Source: Hemileia vastatrix (Eukaryota; Basidiomycota; Pucciniomycetes; Pucciniales; Zaghouaniaceae). From it: a stretch of DNA of 64,000 nucleotides. The translations under genes and the position numbers were made by a program. Numbering within the stretch: position 1 is the first letter of the stretch; each line of letters begins with the position of its first letter. Of the stretch, positions 10,915 to 22,346 are shown piece after piece. Under the pieces are notes generated by a model. It ran no database searches and was not told the DNA's origin. It saw only the letters and a program-made list of their open reading frames with translations. The stretch covers positions 51,144,974 to 51,208,973 of the forward strand of contig JASXTE010000003.1 of assembly GCA_030280995.1 (NCBI GenBank). The letters run 5' to 3'.

Positions 10915-11985
10915 TGTGGTCTTCCAAAATTGGCAGGGGCCTTTGTTGTGTGGTTTGGCACTGTTTGTGCATGTCTTAATTGACATCTGTCGAAGAATTG
11001 GGTATTTTTCTAGTTTTATACTGTGGATATTGGGACTGCGGGTATGTGGGTACTATCATTGGATAGCCCCTTTTTTCTCTATATATTTCATGTCTTGATA
11101 AAATTTTTATATCCTAAGTTTTAAGGGGTCAATTCCTCATTCTTCAGTTACAAAAGATAGCTTTTTAATTTTGTTTTTTGTGTTTTACGGGCTAACCTTA
11201 GGTCTTAGGGTTAAGTACTTAGTACCATTGGATAGGGCTATTTTAGCTCTATATTTCATGTCACAATGTTGTTATAGTGAAATTCCGTGTTTTAAGGGTT
11301 TTAGTAGTTGTAGCTAATTTTTCTAAGTAGATTAGGTGTTTTTATTGGTTTTCTGGCTTCAGGGAGGCCAGGCCGCTTCAGGCGGCCCGCCCGCCCCTGT
11401 TTTAGAAGGTTTGGGAGCGCTTCTGGAGGGTTTTTATTCAATTTGGCTGGTACAGGCACCAAATTTGTTGGTGTGCATGGGCTCTTAGATAGTTGTCTGT
11501 GTGTACATAGTGAAAAGACAGTTTGGGGCAACTTTATTTATCATACAACCATCCAGAGGTGATATCCTTGTTCCTCACTCAGTTTTCACTGTTTTTGGCC
11601 ACAATTGGCTGTGTTTGTTTCAAGGTTAGTTCTTCATTTAACTTAACTTTGGAAACTGTTTTCTCTGGTGTAGTCTTGCAAGCTATATCAAGTATTATTG
11701 CTGTCTCTGGTGTGGATTTGCAACCTACATCAAGTATCTTTTCTTTCTCTGGTGTGGACATTGGTCTACATTTCAGTTCTTTGGTTTAGTAGTCTGTCTG
11801 GGGACTACTTCCTTGGCTCATCAAGCAGTCAAGTGTGTTAAAAAAGGTGTTTAGCAAACAGGAATCAACTTACTTTAGCAAGTAAATCTCACTCTATTTT
11901 TCTAAAGGAACAGGGGATTTTCTGTCTGGTTTTTCTCCAACTCCCTTGGTCAAGGCCTATAGCTAGTACTATAGGATTGTATACA
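10915..11985 (+). repeat. 5' LTR of element D (1071 bp)
   Basis: Starts TGTGGTCTTCC and ends GGATTGTATACA. It pairs with 29203-30294 and with the E LTRs in reverse. It contains a GC-rich stretch with gccgcttcaggcggc (about 11380) and three imperfect ~42-bp units near 11650-11765. Compared with the 3' LTR it lacks a ~20-bp GC-rich palindrome. Confidence 0.9.
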
Positions 11986-11989
11986 TTTC

Positions 11990-12006
11990 TGACGCCCAAC
12001 ATGGGG
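11990..12006 (+). promoter_or_regulatory. Primer-binding site of element D
   Basis: TGACGCCCAACATGGGG lies four bases after the LTR, a decayed form of the C site (TGGCGCCCAACGTGGGG). Such sites pair with the CCA end of a host tRNA to prime minus-strand synthesis. The tRNA cannot be named from here. Confidence 0.75.
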
Positions 12007-12076
12007 GAGAAATCGCTAGTTCTTTGGAATCTCTGTTCTATTTGGTTAGCTCTTTTTGGTGTTTTGGTCTCAAGGA

Positions 12077-13067
12077 ATGGCTTCTGGTTCCTCTAATCCT
12101 GTGGTGACTGTCAGTGGGGGGGAAGGTCCTCCTGCTGTGATGGTCAAAGAGTGTGAGAGGATTAAATCTTGGGATGGTACCAAGTTTAATGGGTAGGATA
12201 TCAAGTGGTTTCTGGATAAGTATGAAGCTGCTGCTGGAGTGGATGGTGCTTCTTACCTGGACATGGTAAAGCAGATTATCATCTTCAATGGTGATAGGGC
12301 TGTGGAGAAGGAGATTGTGGCCATGTCTGGCTACAAGAAGAGGGATTGGAAGTAATTGTGTAGGGAGATGGTAGATTGATGGGGTTTCAGGTTCACTATG
12401 GTGGATCTGAACAATGTTTTCAGGGAAGGGAAATCTTATGGTGGTGTTGGTAACTTGCATAGTTACAGAAAGTTTCTTTTACAGTTTAATCCTGTGGTGG
12501 AATACTTGGTGGAAGTTGAGGGGCTGGCACATGAAAATTTGCCAAGTATGTTTTTTGGTTTCCCTGGCTAGAGATGTCAGGGTGGATGTGTTGAAGGAGC
12601 TATCAAGGAAGGACTTGATGAAGACTCTTTCTTATGGGGACCAGAAGTTGCCTGCCTTGGATAAGGTGAAGGAGGCTGTTGAGGCCCATTTGAAGTTATT
12701 GGCTGTGGACACCTATCAGGAGGGTTGTGCCAAATATGTCAGCCAAGTCGGTGAGGCTTTGACTGAAGAGGAAGTTAGGGTGAAGAAGGAGGAGAAGAAT
12801 TTGGTGCAGGTTCCCAAACAGGAGAGGGACCCAGTGGTGGAGATGCTGGCTGATCTCACAAAGCAGCTGCATATTTTTGTTCAGGAGGCTATGAAGGTCA
12901 ATAACGCACCTTCTCAGCCTAGAGATTTTGATAGGAGGGCTGGTAGGAGTGATACTTGGGTCTGCTTGTATTGCAGCAGAAGGGGTAACAGGTCCAATGA
13001 TTGTTGGGCATTGAACGGGGAGGTGTCTGAAGGAAAGGTGCAATTTGATGCCAGGGTTTTCAAGTTC
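12077..13067 (+). pseudogene. gag of element D, N-terminal part
   Basis: Begins at the ATG at 12077 (MASGSSNPVVTVSGG), matching the E gag start at 59790. Stops occur in NG*DIK, DWK*LC and VD*WGF. The C-terminal part contains the zinc knuckle CLYCSRRGNRSNDC, in which the knuckle His is replaced by Asn. The reading is cut at VFKF by element I and continues exactly with PDGSFVK at 21918, which proves the insertion point. Gag would form the particle shell and bind RNA; this copy is dead. Confidence 0.88.
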
Positions 13068-14246
13068 TGTCAGTATAGTCTAGTATATAATTATAATATA
13101 ATAGTGTTTATTTATGGTCCTACTACTTATCAATAAATGATTTAGTGATTAAACCTCAGGGGAAGACTAATAAAATATTTATACTCAAATAAAACTCACA
13201 ATACTTGGATTTAAATGCGTGCTACTGGTGGAAAATAGATGTATAAAATATAGTTATAGCTTATATAAAGATAATATCAATTTATAATGGCTTTATATTA
13301 TATTTCTAAATATTAATAATTGTATAGTAGTGTTTTTTGGAGTTATAGTAATTTAATGATAATAAATAACCGTCAAAATCCCTTCTTACTTATACTTAAA
13401 TCCACTGGAGTGCACAGACCTTCAATCCAGATGATGTTGCTGCTATCCCCAGCAATTACAGCACTGTGAGGGCCCATCACCTACCCATCGCGTCCACTTC
13501 AAGCAGATTCAACACCCAGACCTCCAGTAAGGACCCTCCATCACTATTAATAATAACACAGATCCATACCATAAATGGAAAATCCAGATAAAAGTGGATA
13601 CCATAAAGAAACAGGTAAAATAAACAATCAAAAAGAGATTTAATGAAACCAAAAGCATATAAAGGAAACAAATAAAATTTCCAAGCCCCCAATAACATCC
13701 CCAAGCATCCACATTAACCCAGAAATGTCCTTCAAACCCATAAATCCTTGAATAACCATCCAAGGAAGTAAATTAAGTTGTCCAAACTGGGTGTATGCGC
13801 CTGATATAGGTGTCTATGCTTCTATAGGCATTGTAAGTCCACTGATTTTGTCCATATGACCTAAAATAAGCAGAAAAACAAAGTTTATAGGCTATTAAGG
13901 GGCTAAAACCCACTTATATACCTAAATATACATGATATACTGCATATTTCACTGAATATGAGATTTATGTATACATATAAGCTTATGTATGTCAATAATT
14001 ACTTCATATCACTTAAGATAAGTATATTATGACTCCATTAACACCTTAATAAGTGTTATTAGGCTATGGATAATCTAGTTATACTACTATAAGTTATATA
14101 ATAGAATAATAATTATATATATATATAATAAAATAATATATATATTATTATTTTAACCTTATTTTTAAGATATAAGCTTAATTTACTTAAGGTTATCTTA
14201 TTTTAAGCATAAGAGATACTCAGTCCTAAGGATATTTAGGCTGACA
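13068..14246 (-). repeat. 3' LTR of element I (1179 bp)
   Basis: Starts tgtcagtatag and ends ttaggctgaca on the plus strand, colinear with 20734-21912. The small open frames near 13477-13763 recur in the other LTR and have no protein features. Confidence 0.93.
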
Positions 14247-14263
14247 CTCCCTCACCCCAAAAA
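14247..14263 (-). promoter_or_regulatory. Polypurine tract of element I
   Basis: The minus strand reads TTTTTTGGGGTGAGGGAG directly against the LTR start, the usual plus-strand primer position. Confidence 0.7.
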
Positions 14264-14366
14264 AATCATTAAAAAAAATGTTAAGACATTTTAATTAAAA
14301 CTAAGGAGTGAAATAATAAAAAAAATAAAAAATAATTTTTATAATACATATACTGAATGAACAGTA

Positions 14367-16115
14367 TTATTTAGATTTAAATTTTTTCAAGAGATTTTTA
14401 AGATCAGATATTTCATTTTCTGGAATCCACTGGTCATATTCACTTGATTTATTTTTAAATCTTAATAGATACTCAACTCCCTTTTCTTTATAAAGGTGTC
14501 TCTTTTTAAGTATCTTTTCAATTTCTGCCTTTTCAACTATTTCTTCAGGTTGCTGCTTATGCCTTCCTGATCTTCTTGGAAATAGAGCAGTATCATTAGA
14601 ATGGTATGGTTTTATAAGAGAAATAGGAAATACTGGATGTTTTCTATCATAAGGTGCATATAGAATAACCTCAACAGCATTATTACCAACCATCTTTTTA
14701 ACTACAAATGGTCCAATGAATGGATCCTTCAATTTAACATTACCATTTAAATTGAAATTTAGTGTTGAAATAAGGACTTCATCACCCTCTTCGAAAATTT
14801 GTTCTTTATGGGCTTTATTTCATCTTTTCTTTTCATACTCAAACGCCTTATTTATAAATTCTTGAGCATGTTTTCTGCATAATTCCTGCATCTGAAGAAA
14901 AGATTTAGTACCTGGATGGATATCCAATCTAGGTAACTTATTAAGAGTTTTAGCAGGGGTATTAGGTACATAACCCAACCATAACTCAAATGGCTTCTTG
15001 CCAGTCACAGAATGCACTGTACTATTGTATGCAAATTCTAAACCTTGGATAAGGGTTACCCAATCATGCGTGAATTTGTCATTTTCTTTAAAATTAAGAC
15101 CAAAAGCACAGTATATTCTTATCATATCTTCTAAGGTTTGTATCATTCTTTCTGCTAGCCCATCAGTTTGTGGATGATGTGCTGCAGAAAGTTTTAATTG
15201 ACACCCTGAAAAATCCATAAGTGATGTCCAGAACTCAGAAGTAAATTTAGGATCTCTGTCAGAAACTATTGCTTTGGGGAAACCTGCTGTATTTAACATT
15301 TGTGTCCACCATAAAAAAGCTAAGTCCTTTGCAGAAACCTCTTTGTGGGTAGGAATAAATTTACACATCTTTGTAAATCTATCTACAATTACCCAGCAGG
15401 AGTTATAACTCTTATGCCCTGCTATTGGAAAACCTGTTACAAAGTCCATGTTAATGATTTCCTATGGAGCTTTTGGCTGCTCAATTTGTTGTAATAAACC
15501 AGCTTTTTTGCCTGTTAATCTTTTAGATTTTTGACAAGAGTCACATGTTTCAACATATTTCTGAACATCCTCAGACATTTTAATCCACCAAGCTGTGTTT
15601 TTTACTCTGGTTAATGTTTTATGGTAGTCAAAATGACCTGCTAATATATCATCATGACATATACTTAACATTAACTCCATCATTGAAGGGGGAATTACAA
15701 TTACATTACTTAATTTTTTACTGTAATATATAAAACCATCCTCAATGGAAAATTTTCCTTTTTCTAATGCCTCTTTATACTTATTTGGTAATGTTTTTAT
15801 TAAAACATTCATTGAAGCATTAGATGGATCATTTGATATTGTAGTGAGTTTACTCAAGTCAGGATCTGAATTATAATTATCAAGAATTGATTGCATAAAT
15901 TCATCCTCAAGATCTACAATATAAATGCCATAAATGTTAATAATCTCTGACTCAGGAACATAAGCAGGATTATCATCATTATTAGGCAGAGGTACTCTAG
16001 ATACCAGATCTACATTAGAGTTCAAGGTTCCTGCTCTATGTGTAATAGTCATCCGTCTTCTGTATTCTTGTACAGCTAATTGCCATCTAAACATGTGTCT
16101 ATTAGGAGTTTTCAT
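14367..16115 (-). pseudogene. Integrase and C-terminal chromodomain of element I
   Basis: The minus-strand product has an RNase H/connection tail (LLNMKTPNRHMFRW), an integrase zinc domain (HDDILAGHFDYHKT, CDSCQKSKR) and a catalytic core with D in NMDFVTGFP, D in VSDRDPKF and E in TDGLAERM. It ends with GPFVVKK and a chromodomain (EIEKILKKRHLYKEKGVEYLLRFKN, here split for length: EIEKILKK, then VEYLLRFKN, then QWIPE). Chromodomains of this kind direct integration towards modified histones. Stops at about 15459 and 14819 probably replace Trp codons (KAP*EIIN, KKR*NKAH). Otherwise all catalytic residues are present. Confidence 0.9.
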
Positions 16116-16139
16116 GTTTAAGAGTGACTTAACTGCACT

Positions 16140-17387
16140 TCAGTCAGTTATTAACTCAAATTTTTGGTCTTCAAGGTAATAATGTAGCTTCTCAAGAGCC
16201 CATACTACTGCCAAACATTCTTGTTGAGTAACACCATATTTCAATTCACTACTTCTCAGAGTACGTGAAATATAGCAGATTACTACTTCTGACATTTTTC
16301 CTTCAATAAGTTGTTTTTGATGCAAAGCAGCACCCAGTCCAATAAAACTTGCATCTGTATATAATACAAAAGGTAATTGGAAATCTGGTAATCCCAAGAT
16401 AGGAGCTGTCATTAAACATTCTTTCAACTTATTAAAAGCTTGTTTTCTTTCATTATTCCAAATGAAAGATTCTGATTTCTTTATCAGTGTGGTCAGTGGT
16501 GCAGCAATTGATTGGTAGTTTTTTATATATTGTCTATAATAACCACACATTCCAAGAAAAGATTGTACATCCTTTACATTTTGAGGAATGCCAATATTCT
16601 TTATTGCAGCCACTTTATTTTGGTCTACACATATTTTTTAGCCAGATACAATATGACCAAGAACTTTTAAAGATTCAAACCCAAATTTACATTTTTTCAA
16701 TGCAAGGGTCATTTTTATTTCATCCATTTTTTGAAATACTTTCTTTAAATGGATTAAGTGTTCATCATAAGTTTTTGAGAACACTATGATGTCATCAATG
16801 TATAACATTAAACATCCCTCAATCATTTCATTATGGAATATTATATCCATTAACTTCTGAAATACTGATGGAGCATTTTTTGGTCCAAATGGCATTCTGA
16901 CATACTTATAAATTCCCATGTGTGTTGTTATCAACAAAAAGTTCTGTGAAGTCTTTTCAACACAAATTCGATGCTACCCTTTATTTCCATCTAGGCAACT
17001 TATATATTTAGCACCTTTAAGGGTAGCATGTATAGAGGCAATCTTTGGCAAGGGATAAATATCATCTTCTGTAAATGTATTTAATGCTCTATAATCACCG
17101 CACAGTCTTGCTTTATCTTGTTCATAAGAAATTAGCACTGGTGATATTACACAATATTTTGGTGTAGTTTCAACCTTCTCAAGAATGTTTATTTGTAATA
17201 AAATCTTAATATTATCCTCTATGTCTTTCCTCTTCATTGGTGAAGCAGGGTATGTTTTCTTTTTAAGACTAGCAGGAATATTATCCATATCACAGGTTAA
17301 ACTAATCTTCATTTCATGATCTTTTACAAGGCCAAGTTCATTTGTATTATGTGCAAAAGCCATTGGAAAAGCTTTAATTAATTCCAA
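16140..17387 (-). pseudogene. Reverse transcriptase and RNase H of element I
   Basis: Three minus-strand segments separated by single stops. RT fingers read LCGDYRALN, the palm has LYIDDIIVFS with catalytic YIDD, then LGMCGYYRQYI, then RNase H with YTDAS, QQECLAVVW and LITD. The stops near 16972 (GNKG*HRI), 16637 (VSG*KIC) and 16138 (LITD*SAV) are point changes in an otherwise colinear protein. The enzymes would copy the RNA inside the particle; as read, the protein is truncated. Confidence 0.9.
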
Positions 17388-17435
17388 AATCTTATCTTTC
17401 TCAGCTTTACTTATCTGAGTGACAAATCATGCTTT

Positions 17436-19001
17436 TTAAATTTCTGTTTCCAGAAGTTCCATCTCATTGGATTCTCTTCCTTTACACGGGGAATTTGTTA
17501 CTGACTCAATGTGTAAGACTGTGTTAAAATAATTTATTTTAAATTTCCTCTTACCATTCATGCCAATTGTAAAATTGTTATTAGCAGGGTCTAATTTTAC
17601 ACCAAATTTAGTCAGAATATAATTTCCAATGATAAAACAGTTACTACAGTTAGTATTATCCATTACTATAAAGTCACAAGTTACCCTTACATAACCATGT
17701 TGTTGTTTAAAGAAAACAGCAGTTTTGTATTTACCAATGGGGTGTAGCACTGATCCAAAACCTCTCCAATTTTTACTTTGAAGTGGCTCAAGCTTAGACT
17801 TATATTCACTATCAATTTTTTGTAATGTATTAGTGGAAACAACAGAACCAGCAGCTCCTGCGTCCAGTACTATATTAAAATTTTCACCAGAAATGATAGC
17901 TGGAACCGTGATAGGTGTCGTTATAAAGTTATCAGCTTGTATATCCTTAATGATTTCAGCATCCTCAAAATTCATTAAAGATTCATTTGAGTCCATATTT
18001 AATATTGGATTTTCAAAGATGGACAAATCATCTTCCAACATACAGACTTCATTTTCATCACTATATGAGATATTGCTGTCATAATCACTTGATTCTTTAC
18101 TTTTTTCAGTTTCAGTTTCAGATTCATGTTGATTTTCAACAATATTTATGTTTTTCTCACATTTGTGACCTTTGACCCAAGGTTTGTTACACTTATAACA
18201 AGTATTTGTTTCATACTTTTTAGGTACTACAGGTGCAGTAGGTTTTTTCTGCTTCTCCTGAATTGTTTTTGAATTCTGAGTTTTTACAGGTTCAACATTT
18301 TGTTTATAAGTGGAATACCTTGATTCATACTTATGGTTTAATAATATTTCATTGCAAATATTAATAAAGTCAGAATATTCAGTAACATTTAATGTTCTAG
18401 CTACAACAATGTCTCTGACAGATATAGGTAATTTATATATTATCTTATCTTTCCATAAGTTAAAATCCATATGAGGCTCAATGGCTTTTAATCTTTTGTT
18501 TAAATTCATTAAAAATACCATAGGTTTGTCACCATTCAACGGATTATACCTAGTCTTCTCATAAAGTCTCTGCTGAGTAAGCCTGAATTTAGAACCTCCA
18601 AATTTTTTTTCAATAAGTTGTTTCCATTCAGCCCAAGAGTAATCTTTAACCTCACTCAAGACAGCTTCAAACCATAATAAAGAAACATCCTTAAATAAAG
18701 AAATTAATTTTGATGTTATTTCTTCATCTGGTAACTTATATGAGAATTTCAAGTTGTCAATCCTTTGAATAAAATGTTGCCAATCAGAGCTGGCTTCCCC
18801 ATCATAAGTTGGGTACTGATCTATCTTAGGCCAGTTTTTCTGATTGGATTTTATCTCACTAATCTTAGGTAAATTCAACAACTCATTCACTTTTGATAAA
18901 TGGTCTTGTATTTCCTCCTGCACGGATTTGTGACTTACATTTTCAGATTTGACACTACCACCAGATGGTTTTAATTGTGGTGGTATAGGGAAGGAATGAG
19001 A
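17436..19001 (-). CDS. gag C-terminal half and protease of element I
   Basis: An open stretch of about 495 codons from 18923, continuous upstream with the gag N-terminal segments after one stop at about 19001. It has a Gag core (WQHFIQRIDNLKFSYKL, WAEWKQLIEKKFGGS), a zinc knuckle variant CYKCNKPWVKGHKC, an acidic linker, and a retropepsin domain with VLDAGAAGSVVS (D-A-G in place of the usual D-T/S-G) and CFIIGNYILTKFG. It would supply shell protein and the polyprotein-cutting protease. The stop at its end before RT may be a real gag/pol boundary or decay. Confidence 0.85.
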   Translation of the reverse strand, partial: SHSFPIPPQLKPSGGSVKSENVSHKSVQEEIQDHLSKVNELLNLPKISEIKSNQKNWPKIDQYPTYDGEASSDWQHFIQRIDNLKFSYKLPDEEITSKLISLFKDVSLLWFEAVLSEVKDYSWAEWKQLIEKKFGGSKFRLTQQRLYEKTRYNPLNGDKPMVFLMNLNKRLKAIEPHMDFNLWKDKIIYKLPISVRDIVVARTLNVTEYSDFINICNEILLNHKYESRYSTYKQNVEPVKTQNSKTIQEKQKKPTAPVVPKKYETNTCYKCNKPWVKGHKCEKNINIVENQHESETETEKSKESSDYDSNISYSDENEVCMLEDDLSIFENPILNMDSNESLMNFEDAEIIKDIQADNFITTPITVPAIISGENFNIVLDAGAAGSVVSTNTLQKIDSEYKSKLEPLQSKNWRGFGSVLHPIGKYKTAVFFKQQHGYVRVTCDFIVMDNTNCSNCFIIGNYILTKFGVKLDPANNNFTIGMNGKRKFKINYFNTVLHIESVTNSPCKGRESNEMELLETEI

Positions 19002-20223
19002 TTAACTTTTGCCAATGAAAGGATTATTATTATAATGATTATACTTATGATTATCCTGGTTCATTAGTAGATTGGAAGTTTCAATCTCAACTTTAGTTAA
19101 TCTTTGTAGCAACTCAGAGACACTTTGATTTGTCTGGGCAAAAGATAACTTTTTTCTTGATTCAGTTTTCAATAAATGTGTTTCATATAATTTTTCTAAC
19201 TCACAGAATTTGTTTGAAAGGTCATTATATTTATTACTCAATGAATTATATTTAAGAGTTAGAGACAAATGTTCTTTCTCTAATTCTTTGTTATGTGTTG
19301 CTAATTGAGAAATGTTTAATTTCAAGGATAAATTGTATCACTAGTGAGCTTAACTGTCTGTTCCTCACAATCAGTCATTCTATTCCACAATGCTGAAACA
19401 ATTCTATGGACAGTTGGATTATTGTTAAAATATTCAATGTCTTCCTTTTCAATTCTCTCACTCTCCTGTGAACTTCTCATCTCACTAGTAGGTGGTTGCA
19501 ACTGAGGGTTAACTGTATTATCATTATAAATAGTACTGTTATTGTGGATAAAAGACAAGTCAGATGTATCTACTCTAAAACCTAAATTTCTTAAATCCTC
19601 CTCTATTTTTTGCACAGATTTAACATCAATAGAATTACCTATATCAGTATTATGTTCAATTTTTGAGGGTAATCTACTTACCATGGGATGGTTTCTAGTC
19701 CTGATTTTTGGCGCTTTTTTCCTTTGTAAGGGTGAGCTGAGGAAGTCAGATGAGGTGGAGGATCCCTGTTGCAACTGTGGCTTGTCCACTGTTGATGAAA
19801 CCAGTCCCATTTCCATTTTTCTACCAGGATTTTCTCCTGGGAGTGAGTTGACCCGCCTTGGGTAGGGGTTTTCTGATTTGACTGACTGGGCTGGCCTCCC
19901 TTTAACTCTGCCAATGCCTGATTCATCTGCTGAAACCCTACCTTGAAATTGTTTTGCAATTGCTCTACCTCTTTGAACATGAGTGATTTGGATTCCTCCA
20001 ACTTCAGAACCTGTTTGGCCAGGTGGGACAGTTGATCCTGAAGAGGAGGAGACATCTTTTTTATAGTTATATTTTTTAAGAGGGCGTCTTTTCCTCTATA
20101 CTCATGCTTTCTGCCTGGGGGTATTGTTGACCCTCCATGGTGATGTCCTGGAAAGTTTTTGTTAGCTTTAGACCTGGTGTTATAAGCAGGCTTTTCACTT
20201 ACACTGTCCTGGGGAGCACTCAT
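19002..20223 (-). pseudogene. Extended coiled-coil gag N-terminus of element I
   Basis: Starts at the ATG at 20223 (MSAPQDSVSEKPAYNTRSK). Three minus-strand frames (20223-19678, 19816-19322, 19325-19002) follow each other with one frameshift near 19750-19816 and a stop near 19322. The product is hydrophilic with heptad-like stretches (LSHLAKQVLKLEESK, and NKELEKEHLSLTLKY in the third part). This is an unusually long, coiled-coil-rich extension ahead of the Gag core and probably mediates assembly; that role is inference. Confidence 0.75.
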
Positions 20224-20733
20224 ATTGTTAAAAATGACAATATTTTACGTCTACAAAAGGAAAAAACTCTATGAAATTAGTAGAAAAAAGATATTAGCAA
20301 TGTTATTACTAATAAAAAAGCAATGGAGCTTACCCTGAATTTATATATTTATTTATTTAAATAAATTATAAGAAAAATTCGAAAAAATCTGTTAAAAATA
20401 TAATAATAAGTTCAACTAGACCTTTATAAGGGTGAACAAGTAGCTTACCAAGCTTTAACCAAATACCAATTTAATTGGGTTTTATATTGGTGTCCAAATA
20501 CCAAGTGAAATTGGGTTTATATTGGGTACAGTTACTACTGTAAATATCTAATTTTTATGATAAAAAATTAGAACAATTATTTTAAGGGTTCTTTTCCGCA
20601 ATCACTGAGTTATGATGACCCACTAATATTCAGCAGACCCAAATATTTGGTTATTTTGAGCTGTACTAAAGAAAAAATCATGTTTCAAGGCTTATACTAA
20701 ATAATAAGTAAAATATAAGGAAAGACCCCCAAT
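20224..20733 (-). other. Leader of element I
   Basis: Untranslated leader between LTR and gag. Right after the LTR the minus strand reads ATTGGGGGTCTTTCC. A tRNA site could start at TGGGGGTC, but the match cannot be checked here and no self-priming partner is visible in the LTR. Nothing else is recognisable. Confidence 0.5.
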
Positions 20734-21912
20734 TTTCAGTATAGTCTAGTATATAAGTATGATATAATAGTGCTTATTTATGGTCCTACTACTTATCAAT
20801 AAATGATTTACTGATTAAACCTCAGGGGAAGACTAATAAAATAGTTATACTCAAATAAAACTCACAATACTTGGATTTAAATGCGTGCTAGTGGTGGAAA
20901 ATAGATGTATAAAATATAGTTATAGCTTATATAAATATAATATCAATTTATAATGGCTTTATAATATATTTCTAAATGTTAATAATCGTATAGTAGTGTT
21001 TGTTGGAGTTGTAGTAATTTAATGATGATAAATAACCGTCAAAATCCCTTCTTACTTATACCCAAATCCACTGGAGTGCACAGACCTTCAATCCAGATGA
21101 TGTCACTGCTATCCCCAGCAATTACAGAACTGTGAGGTCACATAACCTCCCCATGGCGTCCACTTCAAGCAGTTTCAACACCCAGACCTCCAGTAAGGAC
21201 CCTCCATCACTATTAATAATAACACAGATCCATACCATAAATGGAAAATCCAGATAAAAGTGGATACCATAAAGAAACAGGTAAAATAAACAATCAAAAA
21301 GAGATTTAATGAAACCAAAAGCATATAAAGGAAACAAATAAAATTTCCAAGCCCCCAATAACATCCCCAAGCATCCACATTAACCCAGAAATGTCCTTCC
21401 AACCCATAAATCCTTGAATAACCATCCAAGGAAGTAAATTAAGTTGTCCAAACTGGGTGTATGCGCCTGATATAGGTGTCTATGCTTCTATAGGCGTTGT
21501 AAGTCCACTGATTTTGTCCATATGACCTAAAATAAGCAGAAAAACAAAGGTTATAGGCTATTAAGGGGCTAAAACCCACTTATATACCTAAATATACATG
21601 ATATACTGCATATTTCACTGAATATGAGATTTATGTATACATATAAGCTTATGTATGTCAATAATTACTTCATATCACTTAAGATAAGTATATTATGACT
21701 CCATTAACACCTTAATAAGTATTATTAGGCTATGGATAAGCTATTTAAACTACTATAAGTTATATAATAGAATAATAATTATATATATATATAATAAAAT
21801 AATATATATATTATTATTTTAACCTTATTTTTAAGATATAAGCTTAATTTACTTAAGGTTATCTTATTTTAAGCATAATAGATACTCATTCCTAAGGATA
21901 TTTAGGCTGACA
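20734..21912 (-). repeat. 5' LTR of element I (1179 bp)
   Basis: Same length and order as 13068-14246. Its first bases are TTTCAG where the other copy has TGTCAG. Confidence 0.92.
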
Positions 21913-22085
21913 AGTTCCCTGATGGATCATTTGTGAAGCTAGTGATGGGAAGGCTCCTGTTGATTTGGTCAGGAGAAGGGGTGGTCTCAATCAAAGGAGG
22001 CCAAGGTTTGAGGAGATTCCTGATTAGGGGAAGTCTTCTTGTAAGGAGAATGATGACATCAAGGGAAAAGGAAAGGAGGTGAATA

Positions 22086-22346
22086 CACCACACAATATGG
22101 GGGGCGGACTTGCTAGCAAGTCCGCAACCTTGGTCCCAAACTCACCATAGATTGAACACACATTGAGCTATTGATAAAGGAACCATTCAATCAGGGATGA
22201 ACACCACTCAGCAGAACAGTTTTAGGTGGGTGTTCAAGTAGAGTTCAGTATGGGTTCAGTATGAGTTCAGTCTGAGTTCCATCTGAGTTCCATCTGAGTT
22301 CAGGTTGAGGACTTGCTAGCAAGTCCACCCCCTATATTGCGTAGTG
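22086..22346. mobile_element. CACTA-like MITE (261 bp) in the gag of D
   Basis: The terminal inverted repeats are about 43 bp: the left end reads CACCACACAATATG and the reverse complement of the right end reads CACTACGCAATATA. Each contains a perfect 18-bp palindrome GGACTTGCTAGCAAGTCC (22106-22123, 22309-22326). The TSD is the 3-bp ATA (22083-22085, 22347-22349), and E shows the empty site. Subterminal direct repeats of tgagttca(g/t) lie at about 22252-22305. CACTA ends, a 3-bp TSD and subterminal repeats are the CACTA/EnSpm signature. It has no coding capacity. Confidence 0.85.

Larger units (their letters stand above)
13068..21912 (-). mobile_element. Element I: chromodomain-bearing Ty3/Gypsy retrotransposon inside the gag of D
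   Basis: A full-length element, 8845 bp, with 1179-bp LTRs of equal length, ends TGTCAG...CTGACA (one end decayed to TTTCAG) and TSD AGTTC on both sides (13063-13067, 21913-21917). Minus-strand order is LTR, leader, long coiled-coil gag, gag/PR, RT, RNase H, integrase, chromodomain, PPT, LTR. The LTRs differ by roughly 4 percent by eye, so it is fairly young, yet about eight stops or frameshifts interrupt the single polyprotein. Confidence 0.93.

Noticed and set aside
13477..13763. Frames in the I LTR repeated at 21122-21429
   Set aside because: Identical because the two LTRs are copies; no domain, and they would lie in untranslated LTR.
20716..20733. tRNA primer site of element I at TGGGGGTC
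   Set aside because: Position is right but the match is short and unverified; noted only in the leader entry.
13068..21912. RIP-type mutation (C to T in a fixed dinucleotide) as the cause of stops in element I
   Set aside because: Several stops could be former Trp codons, but the flanking dinucleotides vary, and stops in other elements include transversions. A dinucleotide count would be needed.
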